Below are positions 1-9,529 of a DNA stretch of 64,000 nucleotides, one piece after another. The DNA is from Planctomycetaceae bacterium (GTDB taxonomy: Bacteria; Planctomycetota; Planctomycetia; Pirellulales; Pirellulaceae): NCBI GenBank assembly GCA_020638995.1, contig JACKHM010000003.1, forward strand, positions 434,001-498,000. Reading direction: 5' to 3'. A program made the position numbers and the translations under genes. The notes beneath the pieces were generated by a model. The model was not told the origin of the DNA, did not search any database, and saw only the letters and a program-made list of their open reading frames with translations. Every line of letters starts with the position of its first letter. Position 1 is the first letter of the stretch.

Positions 1-672
1 GTCGACAACCGGCGACTAGTTGCGGAGCATTACTCTTGGTTCTTGGAGACGTACGATACCTACCCCAAACCAATCCAACGAGCAGATGCGGTCCGCTATT
101 TCATTCTCCACAAGTATGGCGGAGTTTACGTTGATCTCGACTTTCTCTCCTGCAAGCCGATCGATCCATTATTAAGCGGTCGCCGATGTGTACTCGGCGT
201 AGAACCTCCAAACCATTGCCGCCACTGGGGTGTTCCAGAGTTGGTATGCAATGCACTGATGGCGACCGTACCCGAGCATCCATTCATGGAGACCGTGATT
301 CGTCGGCTAGCTGAATTCGCAGATCGCGCCGAGCGAAAGGAGCAGGTGCTGAGTAGTACCGGCCCATTGATGCTCGCTCGCGTCTACGAAGATTTCCCGG
401 ATAAGGATTCGATGGATGTTCTGTCGCACCAGTATTTCTATCCACTCACAGTACATCAGGCTGCCGATTTTCGTCTTACCGGTAAAATAGAGGTCGATTG
501 TTCCGGTTGTTTTGCGATCCACTTATTTCACGGTACTTGGTGGAAGCCTAGTTGGTGGGACCGTCAGCGACGTGTCGTGTCCGCTGTTGCCACCGCAGCA
601 CGTTCATGCACTCGCATTGCAAGGCACCTCGCTCCCGCTAGCAGGAGACGGGCACCCATCAACAAATGTTGA
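1..672 (+). CDS. Sugar glycosyltransferase with DXD motif, 5'-truncated by window edge
   Basis: The reading frame is open from base 1, so the gene starts upstream of the window. The visible 223 residues contain RADAVRYFILHKYGGVYVDLDF, the hallmark of the Gly_transf_sug (Och1/TcdA-like) family: an RxxxxRYxxLxxxGGxYxDxD stretch in which the DLD acidic motif binds the metal and nucleotide sugar. The family transfers hexoses in capsule, O-antigen or glycolipid synthesis in the cytoplasm. The C-terminus is basic, with many Arg residues, and has no membrane segment. A second glycosyltransferase follows about 100 bases downstream on the same strand, so this is the tail of a surface polysaccharide locus. 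The acceptor and donor sugars cannot be told from sequence. Confidence 0.85.
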   Translation, partial: VDNRRLVAEHYSWFLETYDTYPKPIQRADAVRYFILHKYGGVYVDLDFLSCKPIDPLLSGRRCVLGVEPPNHCRHWGVPELVCNALMATVPEHPFMETVIRRLAEFADRAERKEQVLSSTGPLMLARVYEDFPDKDSMDVLSHQYFYPLTVHQAADFRLTGKIEVDCSGCFAIHLFHGTWWKPSWWDRQRRVVSAVATAARSCTRIARHLAPASRRRAPINKC

Positions 673-770
673 GCTTCTTTCTTGGGTTACTGTCCATTCG
701 CCGAACATCCGGAGGCGGAGTTTCTCGATACGTGGCCGTTGCAAAGTGACAAAGGAAGTTGGGCAGCAAC

Positions 771-2018
771 ATGCCAACTAGAGTATTCATCGAAGGTACG
801 AGCACTTACGTCACTCATGAAGTGGGCGGTATCCATCGGGTTGTACGCCGAATTGTTGAAGCGATGCCGACGCTGCACCAAGAGTTCGGCATCGAGAGCG
901 CGCCCGTCGTCTTACGATCGGGACGGTTGTGCGACGCCAGTTCGCTGATCCATAGGCCTAGATCCACGACACCAACGCCCATCGCAGGGCTCGTTCGCGC
1001 TTGTGGCCGGACCGCGGAATGGCTGGCGGCGCGCGATGCCGTTCCCTGGCGCAGTACCGACTTGCTGCTGATGCTAGATGCGACCTATGGGAAGGGTATC
1101 TGGCGTGCTGTACGCAAGGCTAAGGAGTGCGGTGTTACGGTGGGAGTTGTGGTCTACGATCTAATTCCGATTAACTATCCGCAGTTCTTTCCTGCGAAGC
1201 ATCCGGCAAAGTTCCGAGAATGGCTTCACGGTGCCCTTGAGCATGCCGACTTTCTTCTTGGCATTTCGCGAACTACGGTTCACGATGTTCAGGATTACAT
1301 TCTCCAAGCTACTGGTCACGGCCTGTGGAGTTGCAATCGAATCGACTCATTTGGCCTGGGGGCGGATTTCCCGCGTGCTGAGCGCAACGCCATCGTTAGG
1401 GACGCCGTTCATGCTTTCTTCAAAGACGGCCCCGCGCCGTATTTGCTGGTATGCACGATCGAACCACGAAAGAATCACTCTTATCTGCTTGACGCATTTG
1501 AACGGATCTGGAAAGACTCACCGAACACAAAGTTGTGCATCGTGGGCAAAATTGGGTGGCGATGCGATAGCGTGGTAGCCCGCATTCGGCAACATCCACA
1601 GTTTGGAAAATCGCTGATGATGTTTACTAATCTCAGGGATGCAGAGTTGCAATTCTGCTACCGAAATGCCGGCGCTTTCATTTTTCCGTCGATTGTCGAA
1701 GGCTTTGGCTTGCCCATTGTCGAGGCTCTGGGATATGGGCTAACGGTGCTCGCCAGCAACACTCGTATTCACCGCGAAGTAGGAAGAGAACATTGCCAGT
1801 ACTTTGAGCTCGACGACCCAACATCGCTGGTTACTCTGATACGCAAGCTGGAACGGGAGACGCTCCAAGATTCGCCACAAACCAAGCCCTACCGCGTTGT
1901 GAGCTGGCAAGAGAGTTGCAGGGAACTGCTGGCGAAGAGCTTCCACATGGCCGGAATGGTTAGATCTGCGGGCGACGACGGAGAGCGCTTACCTCAGCCG
2001 TTGAAGAAAGCTGCCTAA
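771..2018 (+). CDS. Glycosyltransferase family 4 (GT-B fold)
   Basis: This is a retaining nucleotide-sugar glycosyltransferase of about 415 residues. The N-terminal half has EVGGIHRVVRRIVEAM, a typical acceptor-side glycine loop. The C-terminal Rossmann half has YLLVCTIEPRKNH, then FPSIVEGFGLPIVEAL, the E-x7-E motif that contacts the donor in GT4 enzymes. The frame stays open from a TTG at 759, but ATG 771 has a purine-rich AGGAAG about 13 bases upstream and is preferred. It follows another glycosyltransferase on the same strand and probably belongs to the same polysaccharide assembly locus. The substrate is unknown. It ends tail to tail with the efflux pump gene on the other strand. Confidence 0.88.
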   Translation: MPTRVFIEGTSTYVTHEVGGIHRVVRRIVEAMPTLHQEFGIESAPVVLRSGRLCDASSLIHRPRSTTPTPIAGLVRACGRTAEWLAARDAVPWRSTDLLLMLDATYGKGIWRAVRKAKECGVTVGVVVYDLIPINYPQFFPAKHPAKFREWLHGALEHADFLLGISRTTVHDVQDYILQATGHGLWSCNRIDSFGLGADFPRAERNAIVRDAVHAFFKDGPAPYLLVCTIEPRKNHSYLLDAFERIWKDSPNTKLCIVGKIGWRCDSVVARIRQHPQFGKSLMMFTNLRDAELQFCYRNAGAFIFPSIVEGFGLPIVEALGYGLTVLASNTRIHREVGREHCQYFELDDPTSLVTLIRKLERETLQDSPQTKPYRVVSWQESCRELLAKSFHMAGMVRSAGDDGERLPQPLKKAA

Positions 2019-2078
2019 GCGACTCTGAGTTGAAGTCGATCGCGCCCAGTCACTCGGGATCTTTGGCAAACGGCGAAA

Positions 2079-4136
2079 CTATTCGTAACGCAACGCGTCG
2101 ATCGGATTTAGCCGGGAAGCGATTCGCGCGGGATAGTAACCAAACACGATTCCGACGGATGCTGCGACAGAAACGGCGACCAACGGGGCCCAAATTGATA
2201 TGGCGGTTGGCCAGCCGACCACTGCTCCGACCGCCGTCGACCAAAGGTGCCCCACGAAAATCCCGATGAATCCGCCCACCAAACAGAGTACAGTGGCTTC
2301 GATCAGGAACTGACGCAGGATTGCCTTGCGTCCCGCGCCGACTGCCATTCGCAAGCCAATCTCTCGGGTCCTTTCGGTCACAGAAACGAGCATAATGTTC
2401 ATGATGCCAACACCACCGACGACTAACGAAACTCCGGCGATGATGAGTCCCAGGGCGGACAAACCGCCGACGACTTGGCCGACGACCTTTGAGACCTCGG
2501 TGATGTCATTGATTCGGTAGGCACCTGCGGGATCGACATTATGACGCTTCGAAAGGAGTTGGGTGATCTGTTCGCGCGCCAACGCAACCTCCTCAGAACT
2601 CTTGGCTTGAACGTAGATTTGATGAATGCTCTCGCGATACGCGGACACTCTTGTCGAGGCAACTTGCATGGGAGGTAGCAAGTCGGCGAATGTCCGGGCC
2701 TTGGGCGCGTCGTTAGTGGTGCCGTTTACACGAAATTTAAACGTCGTCCACGGGCCAATAACAATATCGTCTTGGTCATTGCCTATGACGTCGCCGCCTT
2801 TCGGTGACAAGACGCCGACGACCCGCAACGACACTCCGTTTGCTCGTATCTCTTGGCCGATTGGGTACTCGGTACCGAAGAGTTGCTCGGCTACGGTGTT
2901 GCCTATAATGCATACTTTTGCGGCGTCGTTAACGTGTTGATCGGTAAAGCTCTGACCGATTTCCAAATCGTCCCAGTTGCGTGCATTCAGGTATGCAGGC
3001 GATGTGCCCAAGGAGAAGTTCGGACTCCATCTTCGGTTGCCGCGAACCAACTGCAAATTTGCGTAGAACAAAGGAGCGGCAACCTGAACCGCAGAACACT
3101 GCTCGGCGACAGCCTGCACGTCGTGTCGTGAAATGGTTATTGGCCGTTGATGCCGACCCGTACTTGAGCCCTTGCCAGGACCAACGGTGAGCATACTGGC
3201 CCCCATACTGGCAATCGTTTCTGCGATCGCGGCAGATGCGCCGCTACTTAGTTCGATCACCGATACGACGGACGCGACACCAATGATGATCCCCAGCATT
3301 GTCAGCATGGTCCGCAGCAAGTTACGACGCAACGCAGTCGTTGCCACCGCAACCGCATTGACGGTGGCCGCTAAAGGAAACGACTGTGTTTCGTTGAAGG
3401 TCGGCCGCACGTTGCTGGGTTCGCATTCGCTCGACGTACGAGCGCCGCTGAAGGACTTCCGCTCATCGCGAGAAATTAGACCATCCTTCATGTGAACGAC
3501 GCGGTCCGCCTGACGTGCAACTTCCGCGTCGTGGGTCACGACAACCAAAGTGATTTTGTGTTCTTCGTTCAACTGACGAAATACGTCAAGAATTTCAAGT
3601 TCGGTGATCGAATCGAGGTTGCCCGTCGGTTCGTCCGCCAACAGCAGACGGGGACGATTGATCAACGACCGTGCGATCGCGACTCGCTGCCGCTCACCTC
3701 CGGAAAGTTGATTTGGAGTGTGGTCAAGGCGGCCTGCAAGTCCCAGGGTTTCCAGAAGATGCTTTGCGTACTCCAATCGTTCTCGGTGGGTACGACCATC
3801 CGAAGCATAGAGCGTCGGGAGCAAAACATTGTCCAGTGCTGTTGTTCGCGGCAAAAGATTGAAACTCTGAAACACGAAGCCAATATGGCGACTGCGAAAC
3901 TCTGCAAGTTCGGCACTTGAAAGGCTCGATACGTCGATCCCCGCCAAACGATAGACGCCACTTGTCAAACCATCCAAGCTGCCGAGCAAGTTCATCAGCG
4001 TTGTCTTGCCAGACCCCGAAGACCCCATCAAAGCAACGTACTCGCCCGAGTCAATACTCAGTGAAATGCCCTTCAACACGGGCAGGTCAACATCGCCGAC
4101 GGAATAGCTCTTGTAGACGTTTTGAAGCTCGATCAA
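2079..4136 (-). CDS. macB: MacB-type ABC transporter: ATPase fused to FtsX/MacB permease
   Basis: This 685-residue inner-membrane protein couples ATP hydrolysis to export of substrates through a periplasmic adaptor. The N-terminal ATPase carries Walker A GSSGSGKTT near residue 40, the signature LSGGERQRVAIARSL near 145 and Walker B LLLADEPTGNLD. A linker leads to a membrane helix (residues about 265-295, LRTMLTMLGIIIGVASVVSVI), a large periplasmic MacB_PCD domain and three C-terminal helices in the FtsX-type block after VGGLSALGLIIAG. The length fits the MacB family, usually about 650 residues. It starts 15 bases after the adaptor gene stop, so the two form an operon. No TolC-type outer membrane factor lies next to it. 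The substrate (antibiotic, lipoprotein or peptide) is not predictable. Confidence 0.9.
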   Translation of the reverse strand: MIELQNVYKSYSVGDVDLPVLKGISLSIDSGEYVALMGSSGSGKTTLMNLLGSLDGLTSGVYRLAGIDVSSLSSAELAEFRSRHIGFVFQSFNLLPRTTALDNVLLPTLYASDGRTHRERLEYAKHLLETLGLAGRLDHTPNQLSGGERQRVAIARSLINRPRLLLADEPTGNLDSITELEILDVFRQLNEEHKITLVVVTHDAEVARQADRVVHMKDGLISRDERKSFSGARTSSECEPSNVRPTFNETQSFPLAATVNAVAVATTALRRNLLRTMLTMLGIIIGVASVVSVIELSSGASAAIAETIASMGASMLTVGPGKGSSTGRHQRPITISRHDVQAVAEQCSAVQVAAPLFYANLQLVRGNRRWSPNFSLGTSPAYLNARNWDDLEIGQSFTDQHVNDAAKVCIIGNTVAEQLFGTEYPIGQEIRANGVSLRVVGVLSPKGGDVIGNDQDDIVIGPWTTFKFRVNGTTNDAPKARTFADLLPPMQVASTRVSAYRESIHQIYVQAKSSEEVALAREQITQLLSKRHNVDPAGAYRINDITEVSKVVGQVVGGLSALGLIIAGVSLVVGGVGIMNIMLVSVTERTREIGLRMAVGAGRKAILRQFLIEATVLCLVGGFIGIFVGHLWSTAVGAVVGWPTAISIWAPLVAVSVAASVGIVFGYYPARIASRLNPIDALRYE

Positions 4137-4151
4137 CTCTCGGCTCCCGTG

Positions 4152-5432
4152 CTAGCGAAGTGTCTTGACGCTAGGAATGATACGAGCAAGCGTTGTTTCG
4201 CGAATGACACCGACGACCACTGGCATTTCTTCCCGAAAGCCATCGCCAATCACTTCGGTTTGCACACCGTCGTTAATCCCAACCTGCACCCGCACGCTTC
4301 GAACGCGACCATCCCCGGCGGGAACCCAAAGGTAAGCCTCTTCCCCCTCCTGGGGCGCCGGGAGATTTGTTGCCCCTTCCGCCGGCGCGGTTCTTTCCGT
4401 CGCGTCGGCGATCTGTTCATCGCTTGGCCACCATCGTAACGACTCGCCAGGTACTAACCACGCGTTCTGTCGCTGTTCGATTTCGAATTCGACGTCCGCT
4501 GTCATATGTGGCAGCAGCATCTCGGTTGTACCAGCAATGGAGATCAGCACATCGTAAGTAACGAAGGTGCCCTGGACATGAGCATTGAGCAAGATACTGG
4601 CTACCTCTCCGTTGAACACCTTTTCGCGGTGAGCATCGACCGTAAATGACACAGGTTGCCCCTGATGTACCTTTCCGATGTCGGTTTCGCTCACGGAAGC
4701 ACGAATTCGCATATGTTCTAAGTCCGGTACAAGAAGAAACAAACCGGAATTCGCGGGCGCGACGTTCTGTCCCAGGTTCACTCGGCTGTCGATAACGATG
4801 CCATCAATAGGTGAGTAGATCGTCGTCCTAGCCAGATTGATCTCCGCTTGCTGAACTTCCGCCATCGCCTGCTCGCGACGTGCCTGGGAAATTTCGAGAT
4901 CCGCTTGCGCCGTGTCGAACGCCGTCGCCACTTTATCGAAGGCGCTCTCCGCATTCGTTGCACGCAATCGCTCTGCTCGCTGAAGTTCTCGCTTCGCCTG
5001 CTGGAGTTGCGTTACCAACCGCTCGACTTCGGCACTACTAACTCGCTCGGCAGCCTGCGCCTTTCGCAACGCGATCTCGTAAGGTTGGCGGTCAATCTGT
5101 GCAAGCACGGTCCCTTTCGCAATCCGGGTTCCTACCGCGATAGATGTTGTTGAAGATTCCGGAACTCCCCCGAACCCGACAATCGTTCCAGCTACAAGGG
5201 CCCCGACCTCGACAACTTCGACAGGTTCAAGCGTGCCTGTCGTTCCGATCGTGATTCGCAAGTCGCGATTTTGCATCTTTACCGTTCGCAGCTCCGGAAG
5301 TGCGGCGAGACGGCTACGGGCGTACTTTGTGAACAATGCACCGGCACAAATCGCTCCCACGACGCACGCAATTCCGATGCTCCGGCGTGTTGGTCTTAAC
5401 AAGCGTCGAGTCGAGATGCTGTCCCTCGCCAT
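4152..5432 (-). CDS. macA: MacA/HlyD-type periplasmic adaptor of the efflux pump
   Basis: This is a membrane-fusion protein that links the MacB-like permease to an outer membrane channel. The preferred start is the ATG whose first base is 5432, reading MARDSISTRRLLRP, preceded by a GAAGGA ribosome site about 8 bases away; the open frame continues to 5534 but without such a signal. A signal-anchor helix (IGIACVVGAICAGALF) is followed by a lipoyl-like half motif (TGTLEPVEVVEVGALVAGTI), a long coiled-coil hairpin rich in Ala, Gln and Arg (residues about 105-200), the second lipoyl half (YSPIDGIVIDSRVNLGQNV) and beta-barrel domains. This is the standard adaptor order. The MacB gene follows after 15 bases. 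Confidence 0.88.
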   Translation of the reverse strand: MARDSISTRRLLRPTRRSIGIACVVGAICAGALFTKYARSRLAALPELRTVKMQNRDLRITIGTTGTLEPVEVVEVGALVAGTIVGFGGVPESSTTSIAVGTRIAKGTVLAQIDRQPYEIALRKAQAAERVSSAEVERLVTQLQQAKRELQRAERLRATNAESAFDKVATAFDTAQADLEISQARREQAMAEVQQAEINLARTTIYSPIDGIVIDSRVNLGQNVAPANSGLFLLVPDLEHMRIRASVSETDIGKVHQGQPVSFTVDAHREKVFNGEVASILLNAHVQGTFVTYDVLISIAGTTEMLLPHMTADVEFEIEQRQNAWLVPGESLRWWPSDEQIADATERTAPAEGATNLPAPQEGEEAYLWVPAGDGRVRSVRVQVGINDGVQTEVIGDGFREEMPVVVGVIRETTLARIIPSVKTLR

Positions 5433-5948
5433 TGCGAGATTCCTTCGGGTGCGTAGTCGCGGCGACCGCCGCGTGACGTGAGAGCGGATTTTGTGATCGA
5501 GGAGCAAGAGGTGGATATAGCAACGAACGAGCAAACTGACAATCGAGATCGCGCGGTGAGTTGCCCTTTTGCCGTTGCTTGCTAACCAAACGGAAGGTTA
5601 AAGAAGCTGCGAAAACACCTGCGACGCACTAACTGAGCACGATTGACCGAGAACGCCGCTCAAGTTGACGTGCATCGAAGATGCTCGACTCAACAACACT
5701 TTTCAAAAGCTGTCGTGCAACGCGCGGTTTGTCATTTACCGGAGTTACCATCACATCATGTCGATTCAATTACTGAAGGCGAGTCAGTGACGAGACGCGA
5801 GCGCTAGCGGTGCTAGCAAAGCGATCGCGTCAAGTTGAAGTTGACTTGGATTTGGGATTTTCCGTAGGGTTCGGCACCTTTGGATGGAATTCGAATGGAG
5901 TTGGTGCCGAAGTTACTTCCATTAGGGTAACCGCGAGGGAGGGATTAA
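5433..5948. other. Divergent intergenic region, no gene recognised
   Basis: These 516 bases separate the divergent efflux operon and the GT2 gene and must hold both promoters. I see no convincing coding frame, RNA gene or repeat. A GCTAGC-rich stretch near 5803-5820 and a purine-rich GAGGGAGGG ribosome site at 5936-5944 for the downstream gene are the only notable points. Confidence 0.5.
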
Positions 5949-7205
5949 ATGGTAGTGCTCGCACAATTCTTCTTCTACACCCTAATTGGACTGGCTGCGT
6001 ACGACGCGCTTTGGACCCTCGTGATGGTCGTCGTTCTGCGAAAGCGTCCGTCGGACATGCCGCCTGGATTCGAGCTTCCCAAAGCAGCTGTCTTGTTATG
6101 CTTGCGTGGCGCCGATCCAAACCTGGCCAAGAGTTTGCGACGTCTGCTGGGGCAGGACTATCCCGACTACGAATTGTTCATCGCCGTTGATTCCGAGCAG
6201 GACCCCGCTTGGGAGATCGTTCACCGCACGGTTCGTGAAATGGATGCCAAGAACGTCCACGTGACGGCGCTGCGTCGGCGACTCAAGACCTGCAGCCTGA
6301 AATGCAGCTCCCTCGTTCAGTTGTTAGAGGACGTCGACGACTCGTTCGGTGTCGTCGTCTTGGCGGATGCAGATCTCGACAGCCACTCGACGTGGCTGCG
6401 CACCCTTGTCGCTCCGATGGCCGACCCGCAAGTTGGGGCGACGTTTGGAAATCGTTGGTTCCTGCCCGAGCAAGGTTGGATGGGATCCCTCGTCCGACAA
6501 CTTTGCAATGCCCCAAGCGTTGTCGTGATGTTGGGTGCACAGATTCCGTGGGGCGGCTCGCTTGCAATCCGTTCATCCGTGATGAAAGCGGGTAACTTAC
6601 GCGACCTTTGGGCGCATGCGATCGTTGACGACGGCCCGGTTCGTACAGCGGTCAAGGAACAGAACATGCGACTACAGTTCGTGCCGACGTTGCTCATGGC
6701 AAATCGCGAAGATTGTGACTTGTCATTCGCACTTGACTTTCTTCGACGGCAATTGACGTGGACAAGCACGTATGTCCGCTCGTGGTGGCCTGCGTTGTTG
6801 GCCTATACATTGGCGTCAATCGGCCTCTGGACTGGGGCGATCCTTCTCGGTGCAATTTGTTTCTGGCGTGGCCAGATGGTGGAGGCCGCCTATTTTGGCG
6901 CAGGAGCGTTGGTGCTCGGCGGCATAGCGCCGCCGCTTTGGTTTGCATTAGATGCGAGTGCCAGGAGTGTCATCCGACGACAGGGCGAATCGGCACCATT
7001 AGCAAGTCGAAATCAACTGCTCCGACTTCCGTTGGCTTTGGGACTCGCCGTATGCATTCATCTATGGGCGACTCTCTGCGCAACATTCGGGCGGCGCATC
7101 ATGTGGCGGGGCGTAACGTACGAAATCGCCGGACCCTGGAAAATTCGTATGCTGCAGGATGCGGCGATGGCTCCAACGCCGACGACCCAGGGCGCATCGA
7201 TCTAA
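5949..7205 (+). CDS. Membrane GT2/GT21 glycosyltransferase, ceramide-glucosyltransferase-like
   Basis: The protein of 418 residues transfers a sugar from a nucleotide donor to a lipid acceptor at the membrane. A first membrane helix (residues 1-28) is followed by a GT-A domain with AAVLLCLRGADPNLAKSL, the DAD metal motif (VVLADADLDS, about residue 138), a VDDGP acidic site and RRQLTW, which sits where family 21 enzymes have (Q/R)XXRW, so the usual Arg is Thr here. Two to three hydrophobic helices follow at the C-terminus. The arrangement matches ceramide glucosyltransferases and the hopanoid enzyme HpnI. ATG 5949 has a GAGGGAGGG site 5 bases upstream. The lipid acceptor is inferred only from family resemblance. 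Confidence 0.75.
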   Translation: MVVLAQFFFYTLIGLAAYDALWTLVMVVVLRKRPSDMPPGFELPKAAVLLCLRGADPNLAKSLRRLLGQDYPDYELFIAVDSEQDPAWEIVHRTVREMDAKNVHVTALRRRLKTCSLKCSSLVQLLEDVDDSFGVVVLADADLDSHSTWLRTLVAPMADPQVGATFGNRWFLPEQGWMGSLVRQLCNAPSVVVMLGAQIPWGGSLAIRSSVMKAGNLRDLWAHAIVDDGPVRTAVKEQNMRLQFVPTLLMANREDCDLSFALDFLRRQLTWTSTYVRSWWPALLAYTLASIGLWTGAILLGAICFWRGQMVEAAYFGAGALVLGGIAPPLWFALDASARSVIRRQGESAPLASRNQLLRLPLALGLAVCIHLWATLCATFGRRIMWRGVTYEIAGPWKIRMLQDAAMAPTPTTQGASI

Positions 7206-7379
7206 ATCTCGCCGGGCGTGCCGCGGCGCTTAATCTATAGCAATGCGTGATATTGCAGAGCGTAAATCGGACGCGGCGTACCAGTCTTGGCTGGCGAGGA
7301 TCGCAACGGTAAGCTAGAGCCTGAATTGACGTATTTCCGCACTCGATTCGAATGTTCTTAACCCCAAGGTTCCGGCAAG

Positions 7380-7625
7380 ATGACTAGTCGCCGTTCAATG
7401 ATCTCCGTCGCGGTTGGATTTTTTCTCGGTGCTGCGACCGCTCATGCACATCCAGGACATGGCGATCCAAGCAACAGTACGGAAGTCGTGCATTATCTGA
7501 CGGAGCCAATGCATCTGGGGTTTTATGCCGGATTATCGCTGGTGATCGTGATGTCACTTCGGCTGGTCATACGCAAATACCGCGCGACCAAAGAGGTCGT
7601 TCATCGAAGCCGCGAAGTTACTTAG
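7380..7625 (+). CDS. Small exported/membrane protein with His-rich HPGHGD segment
   Basis: The 81-residue product begins with a signal-like segment (MISVAVGFFLGAATAHA), then a histidine-rich mature start (HPGHGDPS and HYLTEPMH), then one transmembrane helix (LGFYAGLSLVIVMSLRLVI) and a short basic cytoplasmic tail. Two or more clustered His residues suggest metal binding, and the AHAHPGHG opening resembles the start of HupE/UreJ-type metal transporters, but the rest of that family is absent. It is therefore unassigned. It stands alone between the glycosyltransferase and the tRNA gene. Length, signal peptide and codon use argue that it is real. Confidence 0.6.
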   Translation: MTSRRSMISVAVGFFLGAATAHAHPGHGDPSNSTEVVHYLTEPMHLGFYAGLSLVIVMSLRLVIRKYRATKEVVHRSREVT

Positions 7626-7674
7626 GGAATTGATTACGGTTGGAGCTGAATTCCTGCCGATCATCTAACTGCCC

Positions 7675-7702
7675 TTGCAAGCCAGCAGTGGCGTCTTATA
7701 AT
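7675..7702 (+). promoter_or_regulatory. Sigma-70-like promoter for tRNA-Gly
   Basis: A TTGCAA hexamer (7675-7680) is separated by 16 bases from a perfect TATAAT (7697-7702), about 54 bases before the tRNA. This is the clearest housekeeping promoter I can read in the window. Confidence 0.6.
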
Positions 7703-7756
7703 CCTGAGATCGTACAAACTACGGGACCGTTCCCTTTTAGGGGACGGACGTAAAGC

Positions 7757-7829
7757 GCGGGTGTAGCTCAGTTGGCAGAGCACAACGTTGCCAACGTTGT
7801 TGTCGTGGGTTCGAATCCCATCACCCGCT
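7757..7829 (+). tRNA. tRNA-Gly (anticodon GCC)
   Basis: The 73 bases fold as a full cloverleaf: acceptor GCGGGTG with CACCCGC, a D arm GCTC/GAGC, an anticodon stem CAACG/CGTTG enclosing TTGCCAA (anticodon GCC at positions 34-36) and a T arm GTGGG-TTCGAAT-CCCAT. The discriminator base is T, as usual for tRNA-Gly. The CCA end is not encoded. A run of seven T follows directly, which probably ends the transcript just before the trigger factor gene. Confidence 0.97.
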
Positions 7830-7875
7830 CTTTTTTTATTTTCAAGTGGTTTCTCAGAAAAGACTTATCCCTTTG

Positions 7876-9366
7876 ATGGCGACTCCTGACACTGAATTGG
7901 CACCTGAAGAAGCGTCGGAACAACAGAAGCCTAAACTGGCTCTCGAAGTGAAAGTCGACAAGCCGAGTGCGTGTCAGCGCCACGTGACCGTCACTGTCGC
8001 GAAAGAGGATATCGAACGCTATTTCAAAGAGGCGTTCGACGATTTGGCGCCGAAAGCCGAGGTGCCTGGATTTCGACCAGGTCGGGCTCCACGAAAGCTG
8101 GTGGAAAGCCGCTTCCGCGATCAGATGTCCAATCAGGTTAAAGGATCGCTGTTGATGGACAGCGTGACGCAGGCCAGCGAGGACTGCGAATTCTCCGCAA
8201 TTAGCGAGCCTGACTTCGACTTTGAAGCTATCGAACTTCCTGAAGATGGGCCAATGACTTTCGAGTTTGACATCGAAGTTCGGCCCGAGTTTGATGTGCC
8301 AGAGTGGAAAGGCTTGAAGCTCGAACGGCAGAACCACGAGTACACCGACGAAGAAGTAACGAAACACTTGGATGGCTTGCTGGCTCGATACGGTCACATG
8401 ACTACAAGGTCCGGTGAAGCTGAAGCCGGTGATCACGTCACGTTGAACATCACATTCACGGACGGTGACGAAGAACTGTCGCGGGTCGAGCATCACACTG
8501 TTGAGATCAAGCCCACGTTAAGTTTTAGCGATGGAAACATTGAAGGCTTTGACAAGATCGTGATCGGTTCGAAGGCTGGTGATCACCATCAAGTCAAGAT
8601 TGCGATCAGCGGCGAAGCCGAAAATGAAGCGTTACGAGGAAAGGAAGTGTCGGCGGACATCGAGGTTTTGGAGGTTCGCCGCTTAGCCCTACCCGAGATG
8701 ACACCGGCGTTCCTGGATCGAATCGGTGGTTTTGAGGACGAGGAAGAACTCCGTGACGCTGTCCGGGGTGAGCTAGAACGTCAGCTGACCTACCACCAGC
8801 AGCGCAAAATACGTCAACAAATCACGACCGTACTGACGAAGAACGCCAACTGGGAGTTGCCGCCCGATATGTTGCGTCGCCAGGGACGCCGTGAACTGGA
8901 GCGGGCGGTTCTGGAACTCCGATCGAGTGGTTTCTCGGATGACGTAATTCGTCAGCATCAGAACCAGCTTCGCCAAAACAGCTTGGCGTCGACCGAGCGT
9001 GCCTTAAAAGAGCACTTTATTCTCGAACGAATCGCGGAAGATCACGAAATCGATGCCGAACCAAGCGATTACGATGCCGAGATTCTTCTGATTGCCCGTC
9101 AAAGCAATGAATCGCCTCGTCGTATTCGAGCTCGACTTGAGAAACGTGGTCAGATGGATGCATTGCGAAATCAAATCATCGAGCGAAAGGTGATTGATTT
9201 GATAACTGCCGAGGCTGAATTTACTGAGATTCCGTTCGAGGCCGAGAAGGACGAGACAGTCGCAATCGATCACGCGATCAGCGGCTTTGAACACGAATAC
9301 GAAATCCCAGAAGCCAAGTATGGAGGCGATGCCGAGGAACTACGTAGTCCCAGCGATCGTAGTTAG
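7876..9366 (+). CDS. tig: Trigger factor, ribosome-associated chaperone/prolyl isomerase
   Basis: Trigger factor binds the ribosome exit tunnel and shields nascent chains. The N-terminal ribosome-binding domain has the signature segment PGFRPGRAPRKLVESRF, close to the GFRxGxxP loop that contacts L23. A PPIase FKBP-type middle domain (GDHVTLNITFTDGDEE) and a long helical C-terminal domain follow. At about 496 residues it is longer than the common 430-450, with extra acidic tails at both ends. ATG 7876 is chosen over the in-frame GTG 7846, which lies close to the tRNA T-tract. The following genes are the two clpP copies, matching the common tig-clpP order. Confidence 0.95.
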   Translation: MATPDTELAPEEASEQQKPKLALEVKVDKPSACQRHVTVTVAKEDIERYFKEAFDDLAPKAEVPGFRPGRAPRKLVESRFRDQMSNQVKGSLLMDSVTQASEDCEFSAISEPDFDFEAIELPEDGPMTFEFDIEVRPEFDVPEWKGLKLERQNHEYTDEEVTKHLDGLLARYGHMTTRSGEAEAGDHVTLNITFTDGDEELSRVEHHTVEIKPTLSFSDGNIEGFDKIVIGSKAGDHHQVKIAISGEAENEALRGKEVSADIEVLEVRRLALPEMTPAFLDRIGGFEDEEELRDAVRGELERQLTYHQQRKIRQQITTVLTKNANWELPPDMLRRQGRRELERAVLELRSSGFSDDVIRQHQNQLRQNSLASTERALKEHFILERIAEDHEIDAEPSDYDAEILLIARQSNESPRRIRARLEKRGQMDALRNQIIERKVIDLITAEAEFTEIPFEAEKDETVAIDHAISGFEHEYEIPEAKYGGDAEELRSPSDRS

Positions 9367-9529
9367 CGGACTTCGCGATCTCACTGAGTTGCCTCGCAGC
9401 ACAGTTTGAATCGATACGATCTAAGTTAAGTTGATCTCGTCTTCCGCGTTGTCGCTCGTGAGGTGTCGCGGGCTGACTCATCACACTCAGGCTGATTCAT
9501 CTGCCAAGTTAAGGAAGGGCTGGTAATAA

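Noticed and set aside
7768..8496. 242-codon minus-strand frame across the tRNA and the start of the trigger factor gene
   Set aside because: It is antisense to a clear trigger factor and includes the tRNA; no recognisable domain.
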